NCBI RefSeq assembly: GCF_002243515.1
Contig: NZ_CP022657.1
Location: 836,001-900,000 of the forward strand
Length of the DNA: 64,000 nucleotides
Reading direction: 5' to 3'
DNA from: Tumebacillus algifaecis
GTDB lineage: Bacteria; Bacillota; Bacilli; Tumebacillales; Tumebacillaceae
A program made the translations under genes and the position numbers. The notes below the pieces were generated by a model. That model worked only from the letters and a program-made list of their open reading frames with translations. It ran no database searches and was not told the origin of the DNA. Positions 38,420 through 47,333 of this stretch are shown here, one piece after another. The first letter of the stretch is position 1. Each line of letters starts with the position of its first letter.

Positions 38420-40328
38420 TGAGCAAGGGGATAAACGTCAAGTTCCTCTAGATGAAGGGGTCAACATCATAACTGGGGATTCTAAAAGTGGAAAAAGTGC
38501 TTTGTTGGACATCATTGATTACTGCCTTGGTAGTACACGTTCGACAATCCCCAAAGGGAAGATCACTAATTTCGCATATTTATATGCAGCTATTTTTGTT
38601 GTTAACTCTCAAGCACTGGTAATTGGAAGAAGAGCATTTGACATTGATGGTCGAACTCATATGTATTTAAGAAGCGAAAACATCGGCATTAAACTAGACG
38701 ACGTAAGTCTAAAATACTTTAATGAGAAATCGCTATATCGAATTGAGGAAGTAAGACAAGTGATCGAAAGTTCACTTGGTTTAAATGTTACAGATACTAC
38801 TGAAGAAGTAGATATTAAGAAAGAAGGCAAGGCCAGTATCCGTAATATGATGTCATATCTTATGCAACATCAAAACTTGATCGCAAGTAAATTTGCGCTA
38901 TTCTACAGGTTTGATCATTTTAAGAAGAAGGAACAAGTAATTAAGCAGTTCCCAGTTTTCGCTGGATGGGTTGATCAAGAGTACTATTCCTACAGAATTA
39001 CTCTTGACCAACTTGAAAAACAAAAAAAGCAACTAGAAAGGGAAGAAGAGCGTGACAAAAAACTGCTAAAAGAAACAACGTTTGATCTGATCAACGCCTA
39101 TAAGAATTACTATAACTTGATAGGTGTTAGATTTGATCAAGATGGATTGTCACTAGAAGATCTTCTAAAGCTCCGAGATAACTTGCCAGACTTCACTAGA
39201 GAAAGTTATCTTTCAGACGGTTTGGAACAAAGGTACGCTCAATTAACAGCGGAATTGGAAGCAAAGGTTCGAGAAAATCAGGCATTAGAGAGAGAAATAA
39301 CCAATTTGAACCGTAGTGAAAATTATGGAAGAGAGTACTCAGAACGATTGAAAACCTTAGCATCAAAAGGGGCAAAATCGCGACCGAAGCTCAAGAAATA
39401 TGCTTGCCCTTTATGCGGCCAAGATAACACAGAAATAAATTCTGATATAATAAATCTACAAGAATCTCTGGAATGGCTAGAGGATGAGATTACTAAAATT
39501 CCACCTTATAGAAAATCATTTACAGAGCAAATAACTCAATTGAAGAACAAACAAGAGGAAATCCAGAAGTTAATACGTGGACTGAGTTCGGAAGTCAAAA
39601 AAATTGAGGAGATGAGGGAGAATCTAAGGAACAACAAAAAATACACCGATCAAGTAATTTACGCCAAGGCACGAATTGATACAGAGGTAAAGTCACTATC
39701 GCAAAGACGTAATTTTAAGAGTATCGATATGACAGCCCTCAACAAACAGATTGTTGAGCTTAAGGGCAAGATAAAAAAATACAGTATAGAAACGTTGTAT
39801 CAACGGGCTGCATCGGATCTTAGTTACAATATGAATAAAATAGCAAAAGGATTGGATTTTGAAAAAGAGTTCGATCCAGTTGACTTAGTTTTCGATTTGC
39901 AGAAGTTTGAACTCTATCACAAGGACAAGTCAGGCGAGATATATCTAAATGAAATGGGGAGTGGAGCTAACTGGTTGTCATGCCATATTGCACTGTTCCT
40001 GAGCTTGCTTCGCTTCTTTGCTGTTGAAAGAAAGTCGGTGATGCCTAGTTTGTTGTTCCTTGATCAGCCGAGCCAGGTGTATTTTCCGAATATTTTATTC
40101 TTTGATGAAGAAAAAGATTCTACTTCTGATATTGTAGAGCAAGAAGATATTCAAGCGGTGAAAAGGATATATTCAACAATACTCGACGAAGTAGAGGAAA
40201 TTGGCCGCATAGTTGGTTATAAACCACAAATAATCATTACCGATCATGTCGACAATTTGGATCTTGGGAAATACAATTTTGAGGATTACGTTAGAGAGCG
40301 ATGGAGAGATGGAGTTGCATTGATATAA
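38382..40328 (+). CDS. ABC-3C system SMC-like ATPase (DUF3732)
   Basis: A 648-residue Rad50/SMC-like ATPase. Walker A is GDSKSGKSALLDIIDYCLG near residue 35. A long coiled coil follows (about 200-300 and 350-450), broken by a zinc-hook-like YACPLCGQDN, then the ABC signature NEMGSGANWLSCH and Walker B SLLFLDQPSQVYFP. DUF3732 ATPases are the ABC component of ABC-3C systems. It has no membrane partner, so it is a nucleic-acid or protein-sensing ATPase, not a transporter. The start is one of two adjacent ATGs (38382/38385). Confidence 0.85.
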   Translation: MMKAYFKGVLLFNEQGDKRQVPLDEGVNIITGDSKSGKSALLDIIDYCLGSTRSTIPKGKITNFAYLYAAIFVVNSQALVIGRRAFDIDGRTHMYLRSENIGIKLDDVSLKYFNEKSLYRIEEVRQVIESSLGLNVTDTTEEVDIKKEGKASIRNMMSYLMQHQNLIASKFALFYRFDHFKKKEQVIKQFPVFAGWVDQEYYSYRITLDQLEKQKKQLEREEERDKKLLKETTFDLINAYKNYYNLIGVRFDQDGLSLEDLLKLRDNLPDFTRESYLSDGLEQRYAQLTAELEAKVRENQALEREITNLNRSENYGREYSERLKTLASKGAKSRPKLKKYACPLCGQDNTEINSDIINLQESLEWLEDEITKIPPYRKSFTEQITQLKNKQEEIQKLIRGLSSEVKKIEEMRENLRNNKKYTDQVIYAKARIDTEVKSLSQRRNFKSIDMTALNKQIVELKGKIKKYSIETLYQRAASDLSYNMNKIAKGLDFEKEFDPVDLVFDLQKFELYHKDKSGEIYLNEMGSGANWLSCHIALFLSLLRFFAVERKSVMPSLLFLDQPSQVYFPNILFFDEEKDSTSDIVEQEDIQAVKRIYSTILDEVEEIGRIVGYKPQIIITDHVDNLDLGKYNFEDYVRERWRDGVALI

Positions 40329-40393
40329 GTTGTAAATAAATACTTAATAAAAATCTTTCTGGAGGTCTTTTATTAGTTTTGATTCTAAGATTA

Positions 40394-40483
40394 TGTGAGC
40401 AACGGTTGCAAAATTCCAAATTTAAACGGTTGAAAATTTCCCCGCTTCCAATGGACAATCTCTCCGAGAGGAGAGATAAATTG
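40394..40483 (+). repeat. Insertion-sequence end remnant, copy 1
   Basis: About 90 bases, from gtgagcaacggttgcaaaat to gagaggagagataa, containing two internal aacggttg motifs. A similar copy, roughly 85% by eye, lies at 42854-42943. They look like left ends of an IS21-like element. Confidence 0.6.
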
Positions 40484-40504
40484 GTCAAGAATGGGGAATT
40501 CTTT

Positions 40505-40619
40505 ATGATTCAAGAAATTAGACAGCGAGGGATGAGCATCACATCCATCGCGAAAATGGTTGGGTCGTGACCGCAAGACAATAAGAAGGTGGATACGAGA
40601 AGGCATCCCGGACCATTAG
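40505..40619 (+). pseudogene. IS21-like istA 5' fragment, frameshifted
   Basis: ATG 40505 starts IQEIRQRGMSITSIAKMVG, a transposase helix-turn-helix. One extra base near 40565 brings a stop (TGA 40568). In the next frame the sequence continues RDRKTIRRWIREGIPDH. Nothing further of the gene is recognisable. The stretch 40620-40860 shows no supported gene. Confidence 0.65.
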
Positions 40620-40860
40620 TGACATTCGGTGGCGAATCTTGAAAAAGTACATTAGACAGCGGGGGAAGAAGGTTCCCGCAATGCGGTTGTCATTGTGGTT
40701 TGGAATGAAAGGTTTGCACGATTTGCAGTACACTATGGGTTTCGGGCACGTACTGAGAAAATTCAATCTGGTGATGATGATTATATTACACGAGCTCGAA
40801 ACTCCTTCAAGAAGAAACTAGCAACTAATGAATAACTTCAATAAAAGTGGAGGTTTTGGA

Positions 40861-41667
40861 ATGAGAGAAAATCCAGATTTCGGACCAAAAAACGTTTATG
40901 TAGCATTTCTCGATATTTTAGGATTTAGTGAAGCTCTGATGGCGAACAAAATCGAAGATATTGAGAAACTGTACAGAACTATAGAGCAAGTTTTTATTGT
41001 TGATAACTCCAAGGCTATGAATAGAAACAAAGAAGGTATCCTAGATGCGTTTGGTAAGATCGGATTGGATCATCTGTTAAACGAATTCGAGGATTCGTCG
41101 ATAGATGCTCATTCTGTTTCAGATAGTCTTTTTTTGTGGACTTCTGACGACTCAGCGCTTAGTTTCCAGCAACTTACACACTACGTAAATAGACTACTTA
41201 CCCAATTCCTAATATACGGCTTCCCAGCTAGGGCTGCAATTACCTATGGAGAAGTAGCAGTAAGAACTGTTAAGACTGGTTTCCATCCGCAAAGAAATGT
41301 TTTTGGCAGAGGTATAGCGAAGGCCCATACACTAGAAGGACTTCAAGTTTGGTCGGGAGCAATCGTGGATGATGTTGCCCTTTCCCATGTCTTACTAAGA
41401 AAGTCATTTGGCGAAACGATGGTAAATTCCCTTTATCGAGAAAAATTCCTTGTTGAATATGAAGTACCTATGAAAAAGGGGGAGGTGAAGAGTTATACAG
41501 CTTTGAACTGGACAGTAAATTTTAATAAGAATGAATTTGGAAAAATGGGGCGGGGAATTGTAGAGAAATTTACTGATCACAACAAGAAAATTGATGACTG
41601 GTCAGTTAGAGTGAAAATTGACAATACGGTGAAATTTTTCAATGATATGAAAACCAGGCAACGTTGA
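40861..41667 (+). CDS. Class III nucleotide cyclase-like protein
   Basis: A 268-residue protein. VYVAFLDILGFSEAL places an aspartate where class III cyclases bind metal; SVSDSLFLW is the second acidic motif, and ARAAITYGEVAV then NVFGRGIAKAHTLEG follows the R-x-G-I-x-x-G and A-x-x-L-E patterns. Similar stand-alone cyclase-like proteins include the cyclases of Pycsar phage defence, which make cCMP or cUMP, though many relatives are untested. GGAGG is eight bases before ATG 40861. No Pycsar-type effector (membrane or TIR) is adjacent; the next gene is DUF5677-like. The pair lies between IS remnants. Confidence 0.6.
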   Translation: MRENPDFGPKNVYVAFLDILGFSEALMANKIEDIEKLYRTIEQVFIVDNSKAMNRNKEGILDAFGKIGLDHLLNEFEDSSIDAHSVSDSLFLWTSDDSALSFQQLTHYVNRLLTQFLIYGFPARAAITYGEVAVRTVKTGFHPQRNVFGRGIAKAHTLEGLQVWSGAIVDDVALSHVLLRKSFGETMVNSLYREKFLVEYEVPMKKGEVKSYTALNWTVNFNKNEFGKMGRGIVEKFTDHNKKIDDWSVRVKIDNTVKFFNDMKTRQR

Positions 41668-41778
41668 TGTAGTTGGCGAGATGTAAAGAAATCCCAGCAC
41701 AAGGTCCTGGATACTTTTGTTAGGGACTGAATGTTGAATAATACGTACAACTTCATTTAAAGGGAGGTAGACAGACTA

Positions 41779-42636
41779 GTGAATTTGTCCATTCCAAAAA
41801 TTGATGCAAGGATATCTGATTATACAGAGACTGTTGTTAGATCATTCTTTGAGAGGCATCAAGAGGAAAAAATCTTGCTTGTTCAACGTACGAGTCATCT
41901 TACAAAGTATTATATTTTCACACAATATTTAATAGATATAGGAGCACTTGACGAGTGTCACAATGCTGAAAGAACAATACTTGCAAATTCTATCTCAGAT
42001 TTTTTTGGAGTTAAGGCTTTGGTGGAAGCTGCTTCTTTAGGTGGTGCACTTACATTGGTAAGGAATCTTCTTGAAAGATTAATCAACCTGAGATACATTC
42101 ATAAGAAGTTCCCAGAGTATGCAGATACCTTTTACTATCATGCTGAATTCGAACAGTATTTAATGTATGAGAGGGATAGAGCCAATGGTGAGGTAATCAT
42201 TGATGAACCATTGATTACACGTATCACACAGCGATACCATGAAATAAAGCATTTATACGAAAAAAAGAGGAGCTGGTATCAAGTTCCATTGGCGAGAGAC
42301 CTTAACTATCAAAAAATTAATGGCAAGACAAGGAAAGTGACCGTTGGAGATCTGGCCCGATACACCGAACTTAGTTTCGAATATGAACGGATCTACAGCC
42401 TTCTCTCTAAGGTATCACATGGACAAGCTGTTACAAAGAATATGGTAATTGCAGATGGTAACTTTACTTCAACTCCAGTTTATGATAGTCCACATATTAG
42501 CGTAACTTGTGGTTTTGCTCTAGAGTATTTCTCGAAAACTGTACAAAGTATTCTAGAGAGAATTGGAAGGAATGATTTCAATGATTATTCAAAATGGCTG
42601 GTACATGAGGCAATGATAAAAGAATATCTAAAATAA
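41779..42636 (+). CDS. DUF5677-like helical protein
   Basis: A 285-residue protein, mostly helical, with LVRNLLERLINLRYIHKKFP early and YERIYSLLSKVSHGQAV (a conserved Ser/His turn) late, as in DUF5677-type proteins of unknown function found in accessory regions. A GTG start at 41779 follows GGAGGT by ten bases. It lies 111 bases downstream of the cyclase-like gene and may be its partner. Confidence 0.55.
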   Translation: MNLSIPKIDARISDYTETVVRSFFERHQEEKILLVQRTSHLTKYYIFTQYLIDIGALDECHNAERTILANSISDFFGVKALVEAASLGGALTLVRNLLERLINLRYIHKKFPEYADTFYYHAEFEQYLMYERDRANGEVIIDEPLITRITQRYHEIKHLYEKKRSWYQVPLARDLNYQKINGKTRKVTVGDLARYTELSFEYERIYSLLSKVSHGQAVTKNMVIADGNFTSTPVYDSPHISVTCGFALEYFSKTVQSILERIGRNDFNDYSKWLVHEAMIKEYLK

Positions 42637-42637
42637 A

Positions 42638-42676
42638 AAAATGCCCATCTATCCACCTTGGTTAGGGGGCTTTTTG
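42638..42676 (+). terminator. Probable terminator after the DUF5677-like gene
   Basis: AAAAAtGCCC pairs with GGGggCTTTTT across a long loop. Confidence 0.45.
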
Positions 42677-42684
42677 TTATGAAC

Positions 42685-42862
42685 TGTTACCACCGATCAA
42701 TTATGTCCGAAAACTGACGACATCTAATGTCCAAAGATTGATGGATAAAATGGACATTTTTCATAGCGAAATAAGAAGATAGAAAAACGGGAGAATTAAG
42801 CAAATTCTCCCACAATCATCTGTTTCACAATGTGGTCGTCAACGATTCGGTGCATGTGTGAA
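42685..42862 (-). mobile_element. Remnant of a second copy of the DUF6431-type transposon (ATPase-gene end)
   Basis: It starts TGTTAC and aligns with 44521-44720, the end of the complete transposon. On the minus strand it still encodes RIVDDHIVKQMIVGEFA, against RIIDDHMIKRVIEGELT in the intact ATPase. The rest of the element is missing. Confidence 0.7.
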
Positions 42863-42943
42863 CAACGGTTGTAAAATACCCAATATAAGCGGTTGAAAAT
42901 TCTCCATTTCTAACGGACGATCTCTCTGAGAGGAGAGATAAGG
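42854..42943 (+). repeat. Insertion-sequence end remnant, copy 2
   Basis: gtgtgaacaacggttgtaaa to gagaggagagataagg, similar to 40394-40483. The two copies flank the cyclase-like/DUF5677-like pair in direct orientation. Confidence 0.6.
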
Positions 42944-42964
42944 ACACACCAACTTTTACCTATT

Positions 42965-43011
42965 CGGCTACACCTCATGAGGAGGTAGCGTAAACTCATG
43001 AGGTGTAGCCG
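42965..43011 (+). repeat. 17-bp perfect inverted repeat at the recombinase start
   Basis: Arms at 42965-42981 and 42995-43011 are perfectly complementary around a 13-base loop. The ribosome site GGAGG spans the left arm and loop, and the ATG (42998) lies in the right arm, so the hairpin would hide both. Confidence 0.85.
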
Positions 43012-44473
43012 TATCTGCGGGTTTCCACGAATAAGGAAGAGCAGAAAACGAGTATTGAGAATCAGGAGTCGCTTTTCTACAGTTTCATTGCCCAGAAGGG
43101 GTGGGAACTGCATGACTTCTACATTGACATTGAGACAGGGACGACAGACAAACGTGAAGGTCTGAAACGCCTGATCGAAGATGCTGAGCAGTGGAAGTTT
43201 GACTGTATTCTTGCCAAAGAATTGTCGCGGTTGGCTCGGAACGGGGAACTCTCGTACAAGATTCGCCGCGTGTTGGAGGAGAACAGAATCCACATCACCA
43301 CTTTAGATGGTGCTATCAACACGCTCGAAGGAAATATGGACAAGTTCAGTCTGTACGCATGGCTGTACGAAGAGGAAAGCCGTCGCATTTCCAAGCGGAT
43401 CAAGACGGTGTTCCGGCAGATGGCCGCACGGTGAGAGTTCAAATACGGGTACGATGTACGGAACAAACGACTCGTAAAGCGTCAAGATGAGACAGTGGAA
43501 GCAGTCAGGATGATTTTCCAACTGTACCTGCAAGGGAGAGGTGTCGAAGCGATTGCCAAACAGATGGATGCCCTGGGTTTCCCAACTCCCGCTCAGGTTG
43601 CGGGGAAAAGAAATGCGGGTTTCTACTGGCAAGGATCGTCGATCAAACTGATTTTGCAGAATCCGCATTACGTCGGTGATCTTGTGCAAGGCAGAAGTCA
43701 CACGAAAAGCGTCACAAACAAGGCGCGAGAAACAGTTCCCGAAGAGGACTGGGTTGTGATCTCGGATGCCCACGAACCAATCATTTTGCGAGAGGATTTC
43801 GAGGCTGTTCAGAGCTTGATGAAAAGCCGATCTGTGAAGCGCCCTAAGATGAAGAAACACCTGTTTACGAACTATGTGTACTGTGCCGACTGTGGTACTT
43901 CGCTTTGGTATATACAATTTAGAAAAGGGTACGTCTGCGGAAGTTTCAAAAAGCACGGTGCAACGGCTTGCAGCAGTCACGCGATTAAGGAAGAGTAACT
44001 GAAAAACCTAATCCTCCATGACCTGCGGGAAATCGTCCGTATCGGCTTGGACAGGGAACGAGTTCTATCCAAGGTCGAGGCGAACATGTGCAAAGCCGAA
44101 CGCGAGCAAGAAAAGCGAATCCTCCAATTAGAAAAAGGGATCGACAAACTCAAGGCAGAGAACAGGAAGTACTTGAAACTTCTCGCGGATGAAACGATTA
44201 CAAAAGACGAATACAAGGAAATAACTGAATATAACCGCCTGAAGATGGAGCAACTACAGAAGGATATCGTTGTCGCCAAGCAATCCATGTATCAGCAAAG
44301 TAAGAATTAGGATGTGGGGCAATATGATTTCTAAGGAGTTGGGGAAGGTCGTGGAAATGGATGACCTGACACCGGAACTTTTGCATCGGCTGGTGGAGAG
44401 AATTGAGGTAGGGGAGAATCAGCGAATTATGATTCACTACAAGTTCGCTAATCCCTTACATGGTGTGAGTTAG
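42998..44473 (+). pseudogene. Large serine recombinase, inactivated
   Basis: A resolvase-type catalytic part (YLRVSTNKEEQKTS, KELSRLARNGELSYKIRR), a recombinase domain (GFPTPAQVAGKRNAGFYWQG, LILQNPHYVGDLVQG) and a zinc ribbon (YCADCGTSLWY..YVCGSFKKHG) are followed by a coiled coil and the end DDLTPELLHRLVERIEV. It is broken four times: ATG 42998 is one base out of frame with YLRVS; in-frame TGA at 43432; in-frame TAA at 43996 (GAA expected); and a frameshift near 44300. The intact protein would be about 490 residues. It was probably the integrase of an element in this region. Confidence 0.85.
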
Positions 44474-44514
44474 AGTTGTAACAGCATCCCTGAATCAATC
44501 ACAAATCGGTGAAG

Positions 44515-44520
44515 GGGGAG
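44515..44520 (+). repeat. Target site duplication, left copy (GGGGAG)
   Basis: Identical to 47537-47542 on the other side of the 3-kb transposon. Confidence 0.85.
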
Positions 44521-44630
44521 TGTTACTACTGCCCTATAATGTCCGTAAACTGACAGGCTTTGCTGTCCAAGAGTTGACGGAAATGATGACCGCGTTAGCG
44601 GTGCCACCCCTGAAAGGAAAAGCGGGAGAA

Positions 44631-45431
44631 TTAAGTCAATTCTCCCTCGATCACCCGTTTTATCATGTGGTCGTCAATGATCCGGTGCTTGTTCGCTGCA
44701 CCGTAGATCAGACTATGTGTCGCCGCTTTGTTCACCAAGCGAACTGTACCGCTCGAATAACGGTAAATCTCATCGATCGCACCGTCCGTAAAAAGATCCC
44801 GGCTAACGCCGGCATATTCCAAATGACGTGAGATATATGCTCCCACTTGTGAGCGGTCGTAGTGAACAAGTTTGCATTGCAGATCAATTCTTTGGCGAAT
44901 AGCCGTGAACGTCTGCAGTTGCAGACGTTCCCACAACTCATTTTGCCCGACCAGGATCAAGGCCATAGGACTCTGAGCGTCCATTCTGAAGTTGAGCAAA
45001 AATCGCACTTCTTCGAACATCTCCTTGTCCAACAAATGCGCCTCGTCAACCACCACTACAGGCTGTAAGCGATGAACTCCTCGCATCAATTCAATTTCCC
45101 GATGCAATTGTCGCTTACTGTCTCCTCGATAAAACTTCGCTTCACACCCCAATTGTTCGAGCAATCCTTTGTAAAAATGGCGTGGCGTTAGCTTCGAATC
45201 AGATAAATAGAGCAATTTGAATCTCGATGAGTCAAGTACATCTGCAAACCGGCGGATCGTCGTTGTTTTACCCGTTCCGCAGTCACCTGTCACAACTGAA
45301 AACCATTGCCTTTCGGCGGTATATGCCAACCTCTCCAGCGTTTCTTCCAAAACATCTGAAGCATACAACTCATGAGTCGGCATGTCGCGTGAAAAAGGTG
45401 TTCTCGTCATTTCGTAAAACGCTTCAAACAT
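44631..45431 (-). CDS. Transposition AAA+ ATPase (ExeA/TniB-like)
   Basis: A 266-residue ATPase with Walker A GDCGTGKTTTIRRF and Walker B VVVVDEAHLL, followed by a sensor region (DAQSPMALILVGQNELWERL) and C-terminal helices. Proteins of this type select the target and activate the DDE transposase. ATG 45431 has GAGGAGG close upstream and overlaps the transposase stop by eight bases, so it is translationally coupled; open frame further upstream lies within the transposase gene. Confidence 0.88.
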   Translation of the reverse strand: MFEAFYEMTRTPFSRDMPTHELYASDVLEETLERLAYTAERQWFSVVTGDCGTGKTTTIRRFADVLDSSRFKLLYLSDSKLTPRHFYKGLLEQLGCEAKFYRGDSKRQLHREIELMRGVHRLQPVVVVDEAHLLDKEMFEEVRFLLNFRMDAQSPMALILVGQNELWERLQLQTFTAIRQRIDLQCKLVHYDRSQVGAYISRHLEYAGVSRDLFTDGAIDEIYRYSSGTVRLVNKAATHSLIYGAANKHRIIDDHMIKRVIEGELT

Positions 45432-46779
45432 CCGGCTGTGCCTCCTCCCGCATCTTACGGAACGAGACAGCGCGTGTCTGACGTTCTTTTCGAACTTGAT
45501 TCTTCTTCTCTGCAGCGACCAATAACCGCGAACCATTTGCTGAAACTGTTTCAATTGTCGATGGCAACGAGGGGCGTTGTCCTGCCCATTCACCGATGGT
45601 CAGCTCTTTCGCCTGCCACGGCGTGTGATTGCCATATTCAATGGTAATTGTTGAGATGTCACGCGGGTCGTAGACGACTTCCACTCTATGCCCGATGAAC
45701 GGGAGCCCAACCTCGTATTTTTTACCCATAAAGCTGATACAACCAGCCTTGTCCACTTTTCGGGATTCGCTGTGTAGGAACGCATCCGCGATAATTGATT
45801 CTTCGACGAGTCGGAGCGGTGTCGAGTCGCTACGGAACGCTACCTGAGGGCTTGAACTGTCATCAAGTGCGGAGTGGGGCTTGGTCTGGTAACATTCGGT
45901 GAGCCAAACTTGAAACAATTCATTGAGTTGGTCGAGTGTTTGCGGCTTTTCCAACATCACTTCCGCAAGGAAACTGTCTATGACTCGGTTGAAACGCTCG
46001 ATCTTCCCCTTGGATTCGGCTGCATATGGTCTCGTAAAGCGAAGGCGAATACCTAGTTTGGCGCATGTGCGAGTCATGCTTTTGGTTCGAAATTGCTTGC
46101 CGTTATCAAAGTAGACAGATTCAGGAACGCCACTTGTTTGGATTGCGTAACGGAAACAGTCTTCCACAATCGTTTGATCGAGTGTCGGATAGAATGCGGC
46201 ATGTAACACATAACGTGTCGCATCGTCGATGAATGCAACGAGGTACACCTGCTTGTTAGCTCCGCCTTCACCAATCGGTAGATAGGGCCCGAACTTGATA
46301 TCGCTTTGCCACAAGCGGTTGCGCTGTTTGTGTTGAAAGCGTCTGGCCGCAAGGCCGGCGGTTGAGTAAAGTCGCATATGGCGAGTGCTGTAGCCGCGCT
46401 CCATCAATTTCTCTTGCAACGTGCTACGCTTAATCTCACCGGGCTTGGCCAAACCTTCCCATTCGAGTATCTGAATGATTTGCGCGACACTGCGACTTGG
46501 TACTTCTCGACGAAGCAGAATCGCTTGCTCTAGCAGATAAGGAGTGATCGCTTCGGCTGATCGCCGCTTTCCCATTCCTTGAGGTCGAAGTCCAGCGAAG
46601 CCGTCGGTTCGATAGGCAGACAAATAGCGTCGAAGAGTTCGCTCGGATAAGCCCGTCTGTTCACAAATGGCTTTCTTCAGTTCCTTGGCTTTGCCAGGGT
46701 CAATCCCTTCGGCTACTAGCGGAGAGATCAGTTGCATGCGCTCTGCGGCGACTTCTTCCGCCTTTTTTTCGTTATTCAT
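45424..46779 (-). CDS. DDE transposase/integrase (TniA-like)
   Basis: A 451-residue transposase. N-terminal helix-turn-helix domains (LSERTLRRYLSAYRTDGFAG) are followed by the rve catalytic core: first Asp in LWQSDIKFG, second in VYFDNGKQF, Glu in AAESKGKIERFNR. A C-terminal beta-barrel-like Mu_C region follows (FMGKKYEVGLPFIGHRVEV). All three catalytic acids are present and the frame is intact, so it may be active. Confidence 0.9.
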   Translation of the reverse strand: MNNEKKAEEVAAERMQLISPLVAEGIDPGKAKELKKAICEQTGLSERTLRRYLSAYRTDGFAGLRPQGMGKRRSAEAITPYLLEQAILLRREVPSRSVAQIIQILEWEGLAKPGEIKRSTLQEKLMERGYSTRHMRLYSTAGLAARRFQHKQRNRLWQSDIKFGPYLPIGEGGANKQVYLVAFIDDATRYVLHAAFYPTLDQTIVEDCFRYAIQTSGVPESVYFDNGKQFRTKSMTRTCAKLGIRLRFTRPYAAESKGKIERFNRVIDSFLAEVMLEKPQTLDQLNELFQVWLTECYQTKPHSALDDSSSPQVAFRSDSTPLRLVEESIIADAFLHSESRKVDKAGCISFMGKKYEVGLPFIGHRVEVVYDPRDISTITIEYGNHTPWQAKELTIGEWAGQRPSLPSTIETVSANGSRLLVAAEKKNQVRKERQTRAVSFRKMREEAQPDV

Positions 46780-46823
46780 AGGAGTCTACAGTCCTTTCCA
46801 ATAGGATGTAGATCCACCATATA

Positions 46824-47333
46824 TCAAGGGATGTCGGACAAGAAGGCAAAACGGGTATGTACCCATAATTGAGAATGAACGATGGGGCGGACAACTCTCG
46901 CCAGCCATCCGACGCCTTGTCCGACAAAATGTCCGATCCGTTGGAGTGCAGATGATGAAGGTACGGACAATGCCTCCACCGGATTTCCTGAACGCGACGC
47001 AATTGTTAATAAACAATTCACCCAATACTGCCAACACTTCCCGAACCAAACGCGCCAGCGGTACAAGGTCGATTCATCTGCTGCTACGTCTGGAGCCTGT
47101 CTATTAGACACAACTGATTCGAGGCATTCGGTTTCATAACGTTTGTAAGGGACGAGCAAATCCGGTAATTCATGATGAATCCGCTCGCAACCTTTGCAAC
47201 GCAAACGACGAATTATGTAGGTGATCTGATCGCCGGTTGGCTTTCGCCCGACGCGCCTCCGACTCCCGATTGTGTACAAGTCATCTTCACATATTGGGCA
47301 AATATGCTTCTCTGCACTCCGTATGAAAAACAC
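46824..47333 (-). CDS. DUF6431 zinc-finger helper protein of the transposon
   Basis: A 169-residue protein with a CPICEDDLY zinc finger, IIRRLRCKGCERIHHELPDL, VPYKRY and a helix-turn-helix-like DVAADESTLYRWRVWFG. DUF6431 proteins are found with this kind of DDE transposase and ATPase and may guide target or end recognition. GTG 47333 is preferred because the conserved part starts there (VFFIRSAEKHICPIC); the frame is open to 47498. It ends 44 bases before the transposase gene. Confidence 0.75.
   Translation of the reverse strand: MFFIRSAEKHICPICEDDLYTIGSRRRVGRKPTGDQITYIIRRLRCKGCERIHHELPDLLVPYKRYETECLESVVSNRQAPDVAADESTLYRWRVWFGKCWQYWVNCLLTIASRSGNPVEALSVPSSSALQRIGHFVGQGVGWLARVVRPIVHSQLWVHTRFAFLSDIP

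Noticed and set aside
40639-40821. 60-codon plus-strand frame downstream of the istA fragment
   Set aside because: No ribosome site and no family similarity; it lies in IS-derived debris.
40861-42636. Calling the cyclase-like pair a Pycsar system
   Set aside because: Pycsar needs a recognisable cyclic-nucleotide-binding effector; the neighbour lacks a TIR, membrane or binding domain that I can see.
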